Origin: Lihuaxuella thermophila
GTDB taxonomy: Bacteria; Bacillota; Bacilli; Thermoactinomycetales; Thermoactinomycetaceae
DNA: 64,000 bases
Assembly (NCBI RefSeq): GCF_900110165.1
Contig: NZ_FOCQ01000002.1
Coordinates: 1 to 64,000, forward strand
Direction of reading: 5' to 3'
Program-made: the position numbers and the translations under genes
Notes under the pieces: generated by a model
Databases searched by the model: none
Told to the model about the DNA's origin: nothing
The model's input: the letters and a program-made list of their open reading frames with translations, nothing else
Part shown: positions 1-7,685 of the stretch, one piece after another
Position numbering within the stretch: position 1 is the first letter of the stretch
Layout: each line of letters opens with the position of its first letter

Positions 1-113
1 CTCACTCCGCTTTGAATTACAGGTCTCCAAGAGAATTTAGACAAATGCTAACTCAAAAAGTTGCATAATTGTCTGGACTTATGGGGGGCATTAAGGATTT
101 ATTCTCTTTTACA

Positions 114-488
114 TCAAAAAGAATATTTATCAGGATTTAAATTATAATCCTTTATCGAGACCATACTATCTGTATCAAATTCTATACTTACACTATCTGC
201 AATAATATTGATAGTCGCAAAACCGCTTGGCCAATCAATCACACACCCATCTAAAAAGCGATATACATTTCCTTCATTTAAACTTCCCCATTTGCGATAA
301 ATTTGAACTCTTCTTCCCTGGCTATCTTTTAAAAAATCATCTGGTGAAAGTGGGTCATACAAAGAAACCTTAATTTCTCCACCTTTTACACCGTAAAACC
401 GGATCTTTGACATCCCAGCAATATAACTATCTTCTCTAACCGATATCCCCATTATCTCTTTTAGCAGATCTTTATCTAAATTCCCCAT
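114..488 (-). CDS. Hypothetical protein in toxin-immunity island (124 aa)
   Basis: No family is recognised. The product is soluble, acidic, 124 residues, with no signal peptide or membrane segment, and is encoded by AT-rich DNA unlike the arg and sec regions. Its ATG overlaps the end of an upstream 41-codon reading frame by 13 bases. One extra G in the G4 run at 483-486 (minus strand) would fuse the two into one protein of about 164 residues. Its place at the 3' end of an Rhs toxin island suggests an immunity protein or orphan immunity gene. That is inference from context only. Confidence 0.5.
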   Translation of the reverse strand: MGNLDKDLLKEIMGISVREDSYIAGMSKIRFYGVKGGEIKVSLYDPLSPDDFLKDSQGRRVQIYRKWGSLNEGNVYRFLDGCVIDWPSGFATINIIADSVSIEFDTDSMVSIKDYNLNPDKYSF

Positions 489-601
489 GCTCTTAATAAT
501 AACTTTTCATTTAATTCATGGGGCGGAAGAAAAAAGATAGTCGATTCGCTAAAATCAATAAAATACTTTGTCTTTTCATCGATTGTAATATCTATTAACA
601 T
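476..601 (-). CDS. Short ORF (41 aa), possible N-terminal part of the next gene
   Basis: This reading frame was read by hand. The ATG is preceded by a good Shine-Dalgarno (GGAGGAGC) and the frame runs 41 codons to a TAG that overlaps the start of the following ORF. It is either a translationally coupled small gene or the N-terminus of a single 164-residue protein split by a one-base deficit in a G run. The second reading is favoured because the second ORF has no Shine-Dalgarno of its own at normal spacing. Function unknown. Confidence 0.45.
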   Translation of the reverse strand: MLIDITIDEKTKYFIDFSESTIFFLPPHELNEKLLLRAWGI

Positions 602-972
602 TTTGCTCCTCCTATAAAATGACAGTTTCTTGCAACTTTGAGCAAGAAGACTGTCAATTAAACATTAGAATAACTTCCCAAAAATTATGGCTTCAATGAA
701 TCTATTTCAATTCTCTTCCCATTCGTTTGCCTCATTATTCCAAAATTTAGTTCCTCAATTACATGATCATAAAATTAAGAGGGTGTTGAAGAAAGGGGGA
801 ACATTAAACGTTGTAGAAAATCACTCAAACAAGAACTTTGGACGTTTATGGGATAAAAAAGGAGATACAGAGTATTTTGAGCATTTTGCTTACATCCCCT
901 GTCATATTCCTATAACGCTCATAAGCTTGTGGTGCATATTCGAATTCTCTTTCATAAGAACCCATTTTTTGT
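602..972. other. Intergenic AT-rich stretch with a possible toxin remnant
   Basis: No convincing intact gene is seen. On the minus strand an open frame at 846-965 (39 codons, no Shine-Dalgarno) reads a tyrosine-rich peptide ending in a stop inside a T run. A neighbouring frame continues with a basic segment, which is the pattern of a decayed toxin tail. A 131-codon plus-strand frame covers the same ground and runs antisense into the next gene; it has low-complexity hydrophobic composition and is not believed. Confidence 0.3.
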
Positions 973-1548
973 CTATAATAATAGATTCTTCCTGTTGTTA
1001 CTCTTATTTTTCAACAATCTTCTATTTAATTTTTCATAATTACTATACAGGGTTACGTATTTTTGATAAAGTTTTTTCATAAAACCTCTTCTAATAAGAA
1101 TTTCATGTTTTAATTCTTCATAATTCTCATCCATAAATTGAATATCTTTCTTATTCATTTTATTTCGGTTCAACATTTGATTGTGATGAAACCTTAATTC
1201 TTGTAGAACAAACCACAATTTCAAGTCGAATGCTGATATTTGAGAAGATAAGTATTGTAATAGCTTTTTTCTATCTTCATAGGTATCTACCTGGACCGTA
1301 TTTTGCCAGAATGCACTACGACTTATCTCACTGTGATACCAATCCAACTTTTGGTTAAGCTCTAAAGTCACTATTTTTGTATCAAATAATTGAGCGTCAA
1401 TTTTCATTCCTTCCCTATAGCATTCTTGAATCTTCTTCTGATTTTCTATATAGGTCCTAGATGTTCGGTAAAACTCGTTAAAAGATTGTTGTACATCTGG
1501 TGGCATAGACTCACGGAATGTTTCATTAATTATATTTAAGAGCTTCAT
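973..1548 (-). CDS. Hypothetical protein (191 aa), helical, in toxin-immunity island
   Basis: The family is not recognised. The 191-residue product is strongly helical and basic, rich in Lys, Asn, Gln and Leu, with no signal peptide or transmembrane segment. Its ATG overlaps the stop of the 61-codon upstream ORF (ATGA arrangement), so the two are probably translated together. Codon use is AT-rich, like the rest of the Rhs island. A role as immunity protein or accessory factor for a displaced toxin is plausible from position, but nothing in the sequence proves it. Confidence 0.45.
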   Translation of the reverse strand: MKLLNIINETFRESMPPDVQQSFNEFYRTSRTYIENQKKIQECYREGMKIDAQLFDTKIVTLELNQKLDWYHSEISRSAFWQNTVQVDTYEDRKKLLQYLSSQISAFDLKLWFVLQELRFHHNQMLNRNKMNKKDIQFMDENYEELKHEILIRRGFMKKLYQKYVTLYSNYEKLNRRLLKNKSNNRKNLLL

Positions 1549-1730
1549 AACTCGTTTATGAAAGAAAACCGGGGACTTTGACTATTTTTTCCAAATTTAG
1601 AGATATAGACTGATTTAATATCTGTACTATGCGCAATCCATATTACATCTTGGTAGTCTTGTTTACATATTTCCTTAAAACGGGGTACCTCCCCATCTTC
1701 ACGAATAATGAAATAACAACTCACAAACAA
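1545..1730 (-). CDS. Small hypothetical protein (61 aa)
   Basis: A 61-codon frame with a likely TTG start whose stop overlaps the ATG of the following gene by four bases. It has no recognised domain. The mixed beta-like sequence (FIIRED near the start) could be the C-terminal remnant of a larger immunity protein whose 5' part was lost. It starts immediately downstream of a hairpin that looks like a terminator, so how it is transcribed is unclear. Confidence 0.3.
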   Translation of the reverse strand: MFVSCYFIIREDGEVPRFKEICKQDYQDVIWIAHSTDIKSVYISKFGKNSQSPRFSFINEL

Positions 1731-1739
1731 TACAAAGAA

Positions 1740-1781
1740 GGGGCAACCCTCAAGTAGGTTTATCTACTTTTGGGACACCCC
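1740..1781 (-). terminator. Imperfect hairpin after the 118-aa gene
   Basis: On the minus strand a G4-TGT-CCC arm pairs imperfectly with GGG-TTG-CCCC around an inner AAGTAG/CTACTT stem, followed by a pyrimidine-rich run. It lies directly after the stop of the 118-residue gene. The T tract is weak. Confidence 0.35.
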
Positions 1782-1800
1782 CGAAAAATCCACAAAAACC

Positions 1801-2157
1801 TCAGTCTAAAAATGGGTCACCAGTAGTTAACTTTTCAATAATCTCTTTATCCCATTCACTCAAATTGATATAAAGCTCCTTATACTTATCTCTGGAAATA
1901 GGATGGTCTAAAAAATACAAGGCAGCTATAGCCAAATGCCCTACGGTATAAATACCCATTAATTTATTTTCTTTGGCCGTTAAGGAGCTTATTTTTTCTA
2001 GTTTCGACACGATGTCTTGGTTGCACAATTTCTTTTTTACAATTTTTTTAATTGCATTGCTTAGAACGAAATTATGAGGTATATCCAAGCAATCAATTAA
2101 CTCGTCGTCCCTTAATTTATCGCTCTGAATCTCTTTAATCAAAGTTAGATATTTCAA
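1801..2157 (-). CDS. Candidate immunity protein for the metallopeptidase toxin (118 aa)
   Basis: A small helical protein of 118 residues without signal or membrane segments. It follows the zincin-type toxin domain by 15 bases on the same strand, the usual place of the cognate immunity gene in polymorphic toxin loci. The alpha-helical layout and AT-rich coding sequence fit that role, but I do not recognise an immunity family. The function is therefore inferred from context, and the next genes downstream could equally be the partner. Confidence 0.5.
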   Translation of the reverse strand: MKYLTLIKEIQSDKLRDDELIDCLDIPHNFVLSNAIKKIVKKKLCNQDIVSKLEKISSLTAKENKLMGIYTVGHLAIAALYFLDHPISRDKYKELYINLSEWDKEIIEKLTTGDPFLD

Positions 2158-2172
2158 ACAACCACCTCAAAA

Positions 2173-2646
2173 CTATTCAATTTTACTTCCAAGAAGCAAG
2201 TCAATTAGTTGCTGTCTTTCTTCTCGATAATTATTCCACAATTGGTCAACTACATCTTTATATCCTAATTTTTCAGCTTCACGTATTTCTGCTAAATAGG
2301 CTCTCAGCTCTTTTCTAGTTCTGCTCTTAAGGTCATATAATCCTCTCATCCCAGGCCAACCCTCTGCCATATCATCGAGAAAATGTTGATACTCATGCCT
2401 TAGAGCACTAATAGATGCGTTTACATCTATATAAACTTCACCAGGAGAACCTGAGGAAGTAGGTGAATAGGCCATTGTACCATTACCCCTATAATGTACC
2501 TTACCACCCAGTTCCTCAATATGGCTAATGATTTGTTTCCATTCTTCCGGATGTGATTCGATTCCAGGACCAAATATATCTCGGAATGGATCAGCATTTT
2601 TCGCGAACCATTTTCTCCCCTGCACCAACAACTTGCTTTCGACCAA
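2173..2646 (-). CDS. Polymorphic toxin tip, zincin-like metallopeptidase domain (Tox-MPTase4-like)
   Basis: The 157-residue frame carries HEYQH followed by FLDD at about residues 84-92. This HExxH zinc-binding motif resembles the Tox-MPTase4 polymorphic toxin family as I remember it. It overlaps the end of the upstream Rhs-core frame by 56 bases in another frame. Removing one A from the run at 2611-2614 or at 2597-2601 would fuse core and toxin into one Rhs-toxin protein. The apparent TTG start is therefore probably not real. The candidate immunity gene lies 15 bases downstream. As sequenced the toxin is disconnected from any delivery module. Confidence 0.6.
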   Translation of the reverse strand: MVESKLLVQGRKWFAKNADPFRDIFGPGIESHPEEWKQIISHIEELGGKVHYRGNGTMAYSPTSSGSPGEVYIDVNASISALRHEYQHFLDDMAEGWPGMRGLYDLKSRTRKELRAYLAEIREAEKLGYKDVVDQLWNNYREERQQLIDLLLGSKIE

Positions 2647-3631
2647 GCATTACTAGTGGAATATATTCAGTCCAGCCTAAGCCTGATTCCTCTAAAATCT
2701 TGCTGAATGCTTCATCAAAAGTAAGTTCAGTGACACCTGGATCATATGAAACCATTTGGATATTTGAACCCATCCTAATAGTCTCATACTGGCCATTCTC
2801 TCCTGGGCGTGAAGATCCAGATATCTCCCCAATTCCAGTATTCGGATTCTCTACATATTTTTCTCCGTCAATTCCTGCAAAATAATGACCATCTAACTCA
2901 ACTCTTGAAATGGGGTTCCCGCCTGTAAACGCATAACGGTTGTTGGTCCATACGTCCGTGGTGAGTCCCATATCAGACAATGCACCGTTATACATATCCA
3001 AGCTCAAGAAGCGGTTCAACCCAGGCGAATAATCCCGGAAGCCCATGTCATAAGACTTGGTCGCAGGATCCCAACGCTTGGCACTGTAGCGATACGGGTT
3101 ATGCGGTTCATCCGGATTGTAGTTCGGGTTACCTTCTGCATCCGGGCCTGTGGTCATCTCTTTGTCTTCTTTTCCGTATGCCGTGTACCCATAGGTCCCC
3201 TCGACGCTGCCATCCTCTTTGTACAGCATCTCCACATCCGTGTGAGGGTTGTAGCCGTAGTAGGAGTTTTTGTCTCCCAAAGTCTCATGCTTCACCATGG
3301 CCAGGCGTTTGCCCCATGGCGAGTACAGGTAAGATTTTTGCACCACTCCCGCCACGGACTCTGTCAAGACTTCTCCGCTGAGTCCCAGGTAACCAAACTC
3401 GGTGGTTTTGGCGCCGGTTGTACCTGCTTTGATGGTTTTGCTGACGGTACGGTCTAACGGGTCGTATGCGTATTTGGTGGTGTCCAGACCCTGGGTTTGG
3501 TCGTTCCATTTCTTATGTTCAATGATGTGATCGAACCCGTCGTATTTGTAGCTTTCGATGACAGTGCTGCCCGAGGTGACCGAACGCAAACGCCCATAAA
3601 CGTCATAGCTGAAGTTAAGGTATATGAACCC
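2591..3631 (-). pseudogene. Orphan Rhs core fragment leading to the metallopeptidase tip
   Basis: The frame opens after a TGA at 3634 and encodes YD-repeat sequence, then the canonical Rhs-associated core (YRYSAKRWDP, FRDYSPGLNRFLSLD) and the GGNPI boundary where variable tips begin. Bases 2931-3608 nearly repeat 5656-6333 of the larger rhs gene, with only scattered mismatches seen by eye. Upstream of 3608 homology stops abruptly at unrelated toxin sequence. This is the layout of a displaced, silent rhs tip cassette. It has no start codon or delivery domains of its own, and its frame ends in the toxin overlap. Confidence 0.7.
2931..3608 (-). repeat. Rhs core direct repeat, copy 1
   Basis: This 678-bp block matches 5656-6333 in the same orientation at a constant offset of 2725 bases, with few substitutions (for example CCCAACGCTTGG versus CCCAGCGTTTGG on the plus strand). 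It starts close to the GGNPI boundary and ends within the YDVYGRL segment. Recombination between the copies would exchange the toxin tip of the rhs gene. Confidence 0.85.
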
Positions 3632-3899
3632 TCACCATATTTTGCAGCCATTTTTCCATACAACACTGCTTCATATTTAGTAGCTGTAAAGTATTTCATA
3701 TTTAACCACCCTGGATTTTCATAAAAACCAGTTTTCTTAATTTGCTCCAACTCACCAGGTTTGATTTTACCCGGAGCAAATCACGTACAAAATAATACTC
3801 ATCAGCTCCACTATCCATAGAACTTACTAGATCTATTGATGTCAGATTTCGTTTTGGTTCTGTCAATCTAATTCGACAAAAACATTTTTCGTGGCTAGA
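3609..3899 (-). pseudogene. Decayed toxin C-terminal fragment
   Basis: Two minus-strand frames together give a continuous toxin-like tail (GADEYYFVRD, then PGKIKPGEL and TGFYENPGW). They join if one T is restored in the T3 run at 3778-3780. The fragment has no start codon and is cut by the Rhs core repeat at 3608, where it runs out of frame. It resembles the end of a polymorphic toxin domain, perhaps ADP-ribosyltransferase-like, but that identity is a guess. It probably marks an older tip truncated when the Rhs core copy was inserted. Confidence 0.45.
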
Positions 3900-3910
3900 T
3901 TAAGAGAATT

Positions 3911-4765
3911 CTACTCTTTTTCACTACTGTACCTAGCAATCCATCCTTTTGGACCAAATAAATTACTATATAGCCCATTGGTACCAACATTATTTCCTAT
4001 ATCTTTAACTTCTTGTCCATCAATGTCTACATTTATTTTAATTTCAGGATTTTGATCAAGCGTAAACAAAAGTTGATAAAGTAAGGTGTCAACTGCTGTC
4101 ATGATAAAACTTCTCAGCATCTGTATTTGTTCTTTATTAAGCGTTTGTATTCCTTTACTAAGCTCGTTGTTTTCTTTCAATATATTATTAAATTTTGAAT
4201 TAATTTCTCTGCGAGCGTTATCTCTTACCTCTTTTATTAATTGTTTTCCAAAGTAATCTAAAGCTCTTAATTCCAACTCTGTTTGAATAAAAGCGTCTGC
4301 ATACTTATATAAAATTTGAAGCTTACTGGTAAGTTTGTATAATGAATGAAAGATGTATCTTATATCTCCATCATCAAACCAGTCATCTTCTTTAATAAAC
4401 GGCAAGTGTTTTTCGAAGATTATATCTAATAATAGTATTATCTCTCTTTGAAGGGACGGGTTCTCTTCCCAGAACTCCTTATTTAATCTAGACAACAATT
4501 CTAAAAGCTCTCCTTCTCTCATATGTCCTTGAAAAGGATTTGTCTTAAGACGACTAATTACTTCATAACAAATATATTTTAGAAACAATTCTTGTCTTAA
4601 AAATCTAGATAAATCAAAGTTGCTTAACTCCGAAATTTTTTTGTGGCGAATTTGAATTAGCCAGCTTGTAATTGAATAGTCAGAATTGATGTTTTCTATC
4701 TCTTGAATTCCCTCCATTTTCCCAATGTCACTTATTTTTAACAAACTAAACTTATGTTCCATCAT
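3911..4765 (-). CDS. CdiI-type immunity protein candidate (284 aa)
   Basis: A 284-residue soluble protein following the type-28-like toxin gene on the same strand. The first 100 residues read like contact-dependent growth inhibition immunity proteins of the CdiI_3 type: an SWL segment, a KISELSNFDL stretch, an RQ pair in a long helix, and GELLELL. The C-terminal half is a long helical region plus a short tail ending near the stop. The likely role is to bind and neutralise the adjacent toxin in the cytoplasm. Family assignment is from memory of pattern, function from context. AT-rich coding suggests transfer. Confidence 0.55.
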   Translation of the reverse strand: MMEHKFSLLKISDIGKMEGIQEIENINSDYSITSWLIQIRHKKISELSNFDLSRFLRQELFLKYICYEVISRLKTNPFQGHMREGELLELLSRLNKEFWEENPSLQREIILLLDIIFEKHLPFIKEDDWFDDGDIRYIFHSLYKLTSKLQILYKYADAFIQTELELRALDYFGKQLIKEVRDNARREINSKFNNILKENNELSKGIQTLNKEQIQMLRSFIMTAVDTLLYQLLFTLDQNPEIKINVDIDGQEVKDIGNNVGTNGLYSNLFGPKGWIARYSSEKE

Positions 4766-4899
4766 CTTATCACCTTACACTTCATAATAAACGAGGAAAT
4801 GGTTACCTAAAATTTTCTAGATAGCCATTTCCTTATAGTTACCCAACTTCCTACTCGTTATCCTACATTAAAACCTTACTAATTTCATCTTGATTTTTC

Positions 4900-5499
4900 C
4901 TACTTTTTATATGGATTGTAATTATACTTACTAAAAAGTTCATTAATTTGACGGATATAATCACCTGATTTGTCATAATAGATTTGTAAAGTTTGTCTCA
5001 CATCTGGAGCAAGATTGGGGTTCTTTAGCGCCCCACTCAACTTTCTTCTTGCATTTTTTAAACCAATAAGAGTATCTACCATCTCTTGTAAGTGATTATA
5101 GTAACCTCCACCCTTTCTCGGAACAGGATTTCCTTGTAAATCTCTCTCCGCTCCTGTAAAATCGTGTGGTTTCAAGTGATCATTAATAAGGTTATCAATA
5201 GTTTCTACTACAGCTCTTTGTCTATCATTTAAATGGTCAAAGCTTGCCTTAGCCCCACCATTAGAAAATCTAGCACTTAGCCAATCCCAAGTACTTTTAA
5301 ACCCACCTTCGAGAGAAGATCCTCCTACAAAAGGAGAAAGTAACCCAGCAATCCCCCACAATCTAGACTGTTCTTCACCTGTCCAACAATCTTTACCTGA
5401 TAGTACATTACTAACATCACCAATCTCTGAATTGATAGGTACAAAACCCATCCCGATACTAAATAATCGATCTGTATCTGTTACTTGACGATCAGACAT
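4900..5499 (-). CDS. Polymorphic toxin tip, pre-toxin plus type-28-like domain
   Basis: Residues 1-70 look like a pre-toxin linker (NSEIGDVSNVLSGKDCW, then GIAGLLSPFVGG). Residues 85-195 resemble bacterial toxin type 28 (Ntox28): KPHDF, DLQGNPVPRKGG, HLQEMVDTL and a helical tail. Such domains are predicted nucleases. The ATG lies 19 bases inside the end of the rhs frame. One more A in the A5 run at 5499-5503 would make a single rhs-toxin protein, so the separate ATG start is doubtful. The candidate immunity gene follows at 4765. As read, the toxin would be cut off from its Rhs shell. Confidence 0.6.
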   Translation of the reverse strand: MSDRQVTDTDRLFSIGMGFVPINSEIGDVSNVLSGKDCWTGEEQSRLWGIAGLLSPFVGGSSLEGGFKSTWDWLSARFSNGGAKASFDHLNDRQRAVVETIDNLINDHLKPHDFTGAERDLQGNPVPRKGGGYYNHLQEMVDTLIGLKNARRKLSGALKNPNLAPDVRQTLQIYYDKSGDYIRQINELFSKYNYNPYKK

Positions 5500-7235
5500 T
5501 TTTCTTTCTGGTAATCCTGCAACATCTTCTCGATAAGATCGATAGTTGTTGGCGTAACAAAATCTCGATGTGGGTTATTTGAAGGTCTATCACTTACTTC
5601 TACTGGAATATGCCCGTCGTAATCCGTATTGGTAATCGGATTTCCTCCCGCAAAAGCATAACGGTTATTGGTCCATACGTCCGTGGTGAGTCCCATATCA
5701 GACAATGCACCGTTATACATATCCAAGCTCAAGAAGCGGTTCAACCCAGGCGAATAATCCCGGAAGCCCATGTCATAAGACTTGGTCGCAGGATCCCAGC
5801 GTTTGGCACTGTAGCGATACGGGTTATGCGGTTCATCCGGATTGTAGTTCGGGTTACCTTCTGCATCCGGGCCTGTGGTCATCTCTTTGTCTTCTTTTCC
5901 GTATGCCGTGTACCCATAGGTCCCCTCGACGCTGCCATCCTCTTTGTACAGCATCTCCACATCCGTGTGAGGGTTGTAGCCGTAGTAGGAGTTTTTGTCT
6001 CCCAAAGTCTCATGCTTCACCATGGCCAGGCGTTTGCCCCATGGGGAGTACAGGTAAGATTTTTGCACCACTCCCGCCACGGACTCTGTCAAGACTTCTC
6101 CGCTGAGTCCCAGGTAACCAAACTCGGTGGTTTTGGCGCCGGTTGTACCTGCTTTGATGGTTTTGCTGACGGTACGGTCTAACGGGTCGTATGCGTATTT
6201 GGTGGTGTCCAGACCCTGGGTTTGGTCGTTCCATTTCTTATGTTCAATGATGTGATCGAACCCGTCGTATTTGTAGCTTTCGATGACAGTGCTGCCCGAG
6301 GTGACCGAACGCAAACGCCCATAAACGTCATAGTTGTATTTTGCTGTTACTCCATTGGTGACGGCAGATACCAGACGGTTGCGGTCATAGGTGTATGTCG
6401 TCGTGTCGCTGCCGATCGTTTGCTTGATGACGTTATGGTTGGCGTCATGTTCATAGGTTTCCGTACGGAGTGTTGTACCCGTAGCGGTGTTCACCTTGGT
6501 CATCCTGGCGATCCGGTCCATCGGATCGTATTCATAGGTCAGGGTGTGGTTGTCGTTTGCGCCGTTGGCATTGACCAGTTGCACGACATCCTTGATCTTA
6601 TGCCCGTTGGCGTTGTAATCGATGCTGTGCTTGTTGACAATGGTGCCGTTGGAGCCGCCTTTTCTCGTTTCCTGGATCTGCAATTTGTTGTCCAGGTAGT
6701 AAGAGTAGGTGGTGATGTTGCCGTTTGGCAGCTTCTCGGTCGCGACTTGTCCGTTGTCGTTGTAGGTGTAGCTGGTCACCTTCGGATTGAGATCGGCTGC
6801 ATTCTTCTTCTGCGTCACCTTGGTGACCAGGTTGCGGACATCGTACTCGAAATCGGCGATCTCGCTGTCGTAGCTCCGGTTGAGCGGGTTGCCGTTTTCG
6901 TCGTAGGTGAAGGTGATGCTGCGTTTGGTGGTGTAGACTCCCTCCGCATTTTTCACCTGTTCATCCACTTTGCTGACCTGGTTCAGCTCGGTGTAGGCGA
7001 TGGCGTATTGATGGATTTTCGCATGCTTCGAGTTGTCCTTCATGAGGGTCATGTTGCCGTTCGGGTCGTAGGAATACTCGAAGTCGGTTTGCTCTTCATC
7101 GACCACGCCCGTGGTGTCTTTTTCGAGCTTGACCGCATCGGCGCTGACAACCAGACCGGTACCGGTGTTGGCGGTTTTATCCGTCAATTTGACACTGGCG
7201 GTTTTGTCAAAGTTGAACAGGACCCAGGTTCTATT
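5481..7235 (-). pseudogene. 5'-truncated Rhs/YD-repeat protein gene
   Basis: The open frame of about 585 codons holds tandem YD repeats (YSYDPNGN, FTYDENGN, YNYDVYGRL), the Rhs-associated core, GGNPI, and a variable tail that stops 19 bases into the next frame. The reading frame begins abruptly after a stop at 7236-7238 within sequence typical of the middle of such proteins. The N-terminal export and shell regions are therefore missing; full-length relatives usually exceed 1,500 residues. The apparent TTG start at 7187 has no clear ribosome site. G+C is higher than in the flanking toxin genes. Probably a remnant or a recombination donor. Confidence 0.75.
5656..6333 (-). repeat. Rhs core direct repeat, copy 2
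   Basis: Partner of the block at 2931-3608. Between the two copies lie the type-28-like toxin, its candidate immunity gene and the decayed toxin tail, a 2.7-kb unit that homologous recombination could delete or exchange. Confidence 0.85.
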
Positions 7236-7294
7236 TTACACAATTTTCTAATAACAATATTTAACTTTCCGTTCCAAATCTTTGTACTCTTTTC

Positions 7295-7435
7295 CTACTC
7301 TGTTCCATCCTCTGCTGTCGTTGTAAATTGTTCGGTTCTAGCAGAAAATTTTCCCAGTATTTTCTGTACCTGTTCTCTTTTCATTCCAAAACGTAGTTCA
7401 TTTATACCAGTGTAAGGATAGATCAAAAACTCCAT
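7295..7435 (-). CDS. Short immunity-like ORF or remnant (46 aa)
   Basis: A 46-codon minus-strand frame. Its start (IYPYTGINELRFGM, then EQVQKILG) resembles the N-terminus of small immunity-type proteins of the pattern PY-x-G-x-x-x-LRFGM-x-x-EEV. It ends at a TAG far too early for that type. The upstream ribosome site is weak. It sits where the truncated rhs frame begins and probably marks the scar of the rearrangement that removed the rhs 5' end. Confidence 0.35.
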   Translation of the reverse strand: MEFLIYPYTGINELRFGMKREQVQKILGKFSARTEQFTTTAEDGTE

Positions 7436-7609
7436 TTCTTTCACTTTGCATTAAATCATACCCATTTAGGTTCGTAAGCCATAAGAACAGAGACTCCTTA
7501 TATAAGCAGAATCAAGCTTTGCAAGCAATTTAGTTTATAAATCTAATTCAAACCCAAATAAACATCCATATTATCTTTCGGTGTGGAGGGAGATTTTAAG
7601 TGCAGACAG
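7436..7609. other. Intergenic AT-rich spacer at the island edge
   Basis: Nothing convincing is seen in this short AT-rich stretch between the immunity-like remnant and the terminator of the transporter gene. No tRNA, integrase or inverted repeats were found. Confidence 0.4.
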
Positions 7610-7657
7610 AGAAAGGCAGGGGATCCGGTCACATCAGGAACCGAACCCTGCCTTTCT
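7610..7657 (-). terminator. Terminator after the ArsB/NhaD gene
   Basis: A 12-bp perfect stem (AGAAAGGCAGGG with CCCTGCCTTTCT) lies 28 bases after the stop, with an inner ACCG/CGGT pairing. The T tract is short. Confidence 0.6.
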
Positions 7658-7685
7658 GTTCACACCGCTATCCTCTTCTCACCCG

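Noticed and set aside
687-1082. 131-codon plus-strand open frame at the left end
   Set aside because: It overlaps the 191-aa gene antisense, is low-complexity and has no ribosome site. It cannot be excluded but is not supported.
5499-5520. Programmed -1 ribosomal frameshift joining rhs to its toxin
   Set aside because: No X-XXY-YYZ heptamer in the rhs frame and no clear downstream stimulator. A homopolymer indel is simpler, though transcriptional slippage on A5 is not excluded.
6222-7415. Long plus-strand open frame (397 codons) opposite the rhs gene
   Set aside because: It is antisense to clear YD-repeat coding sequence, has Val-, Arg- and Ile-rich composition, and has no ribosome site.
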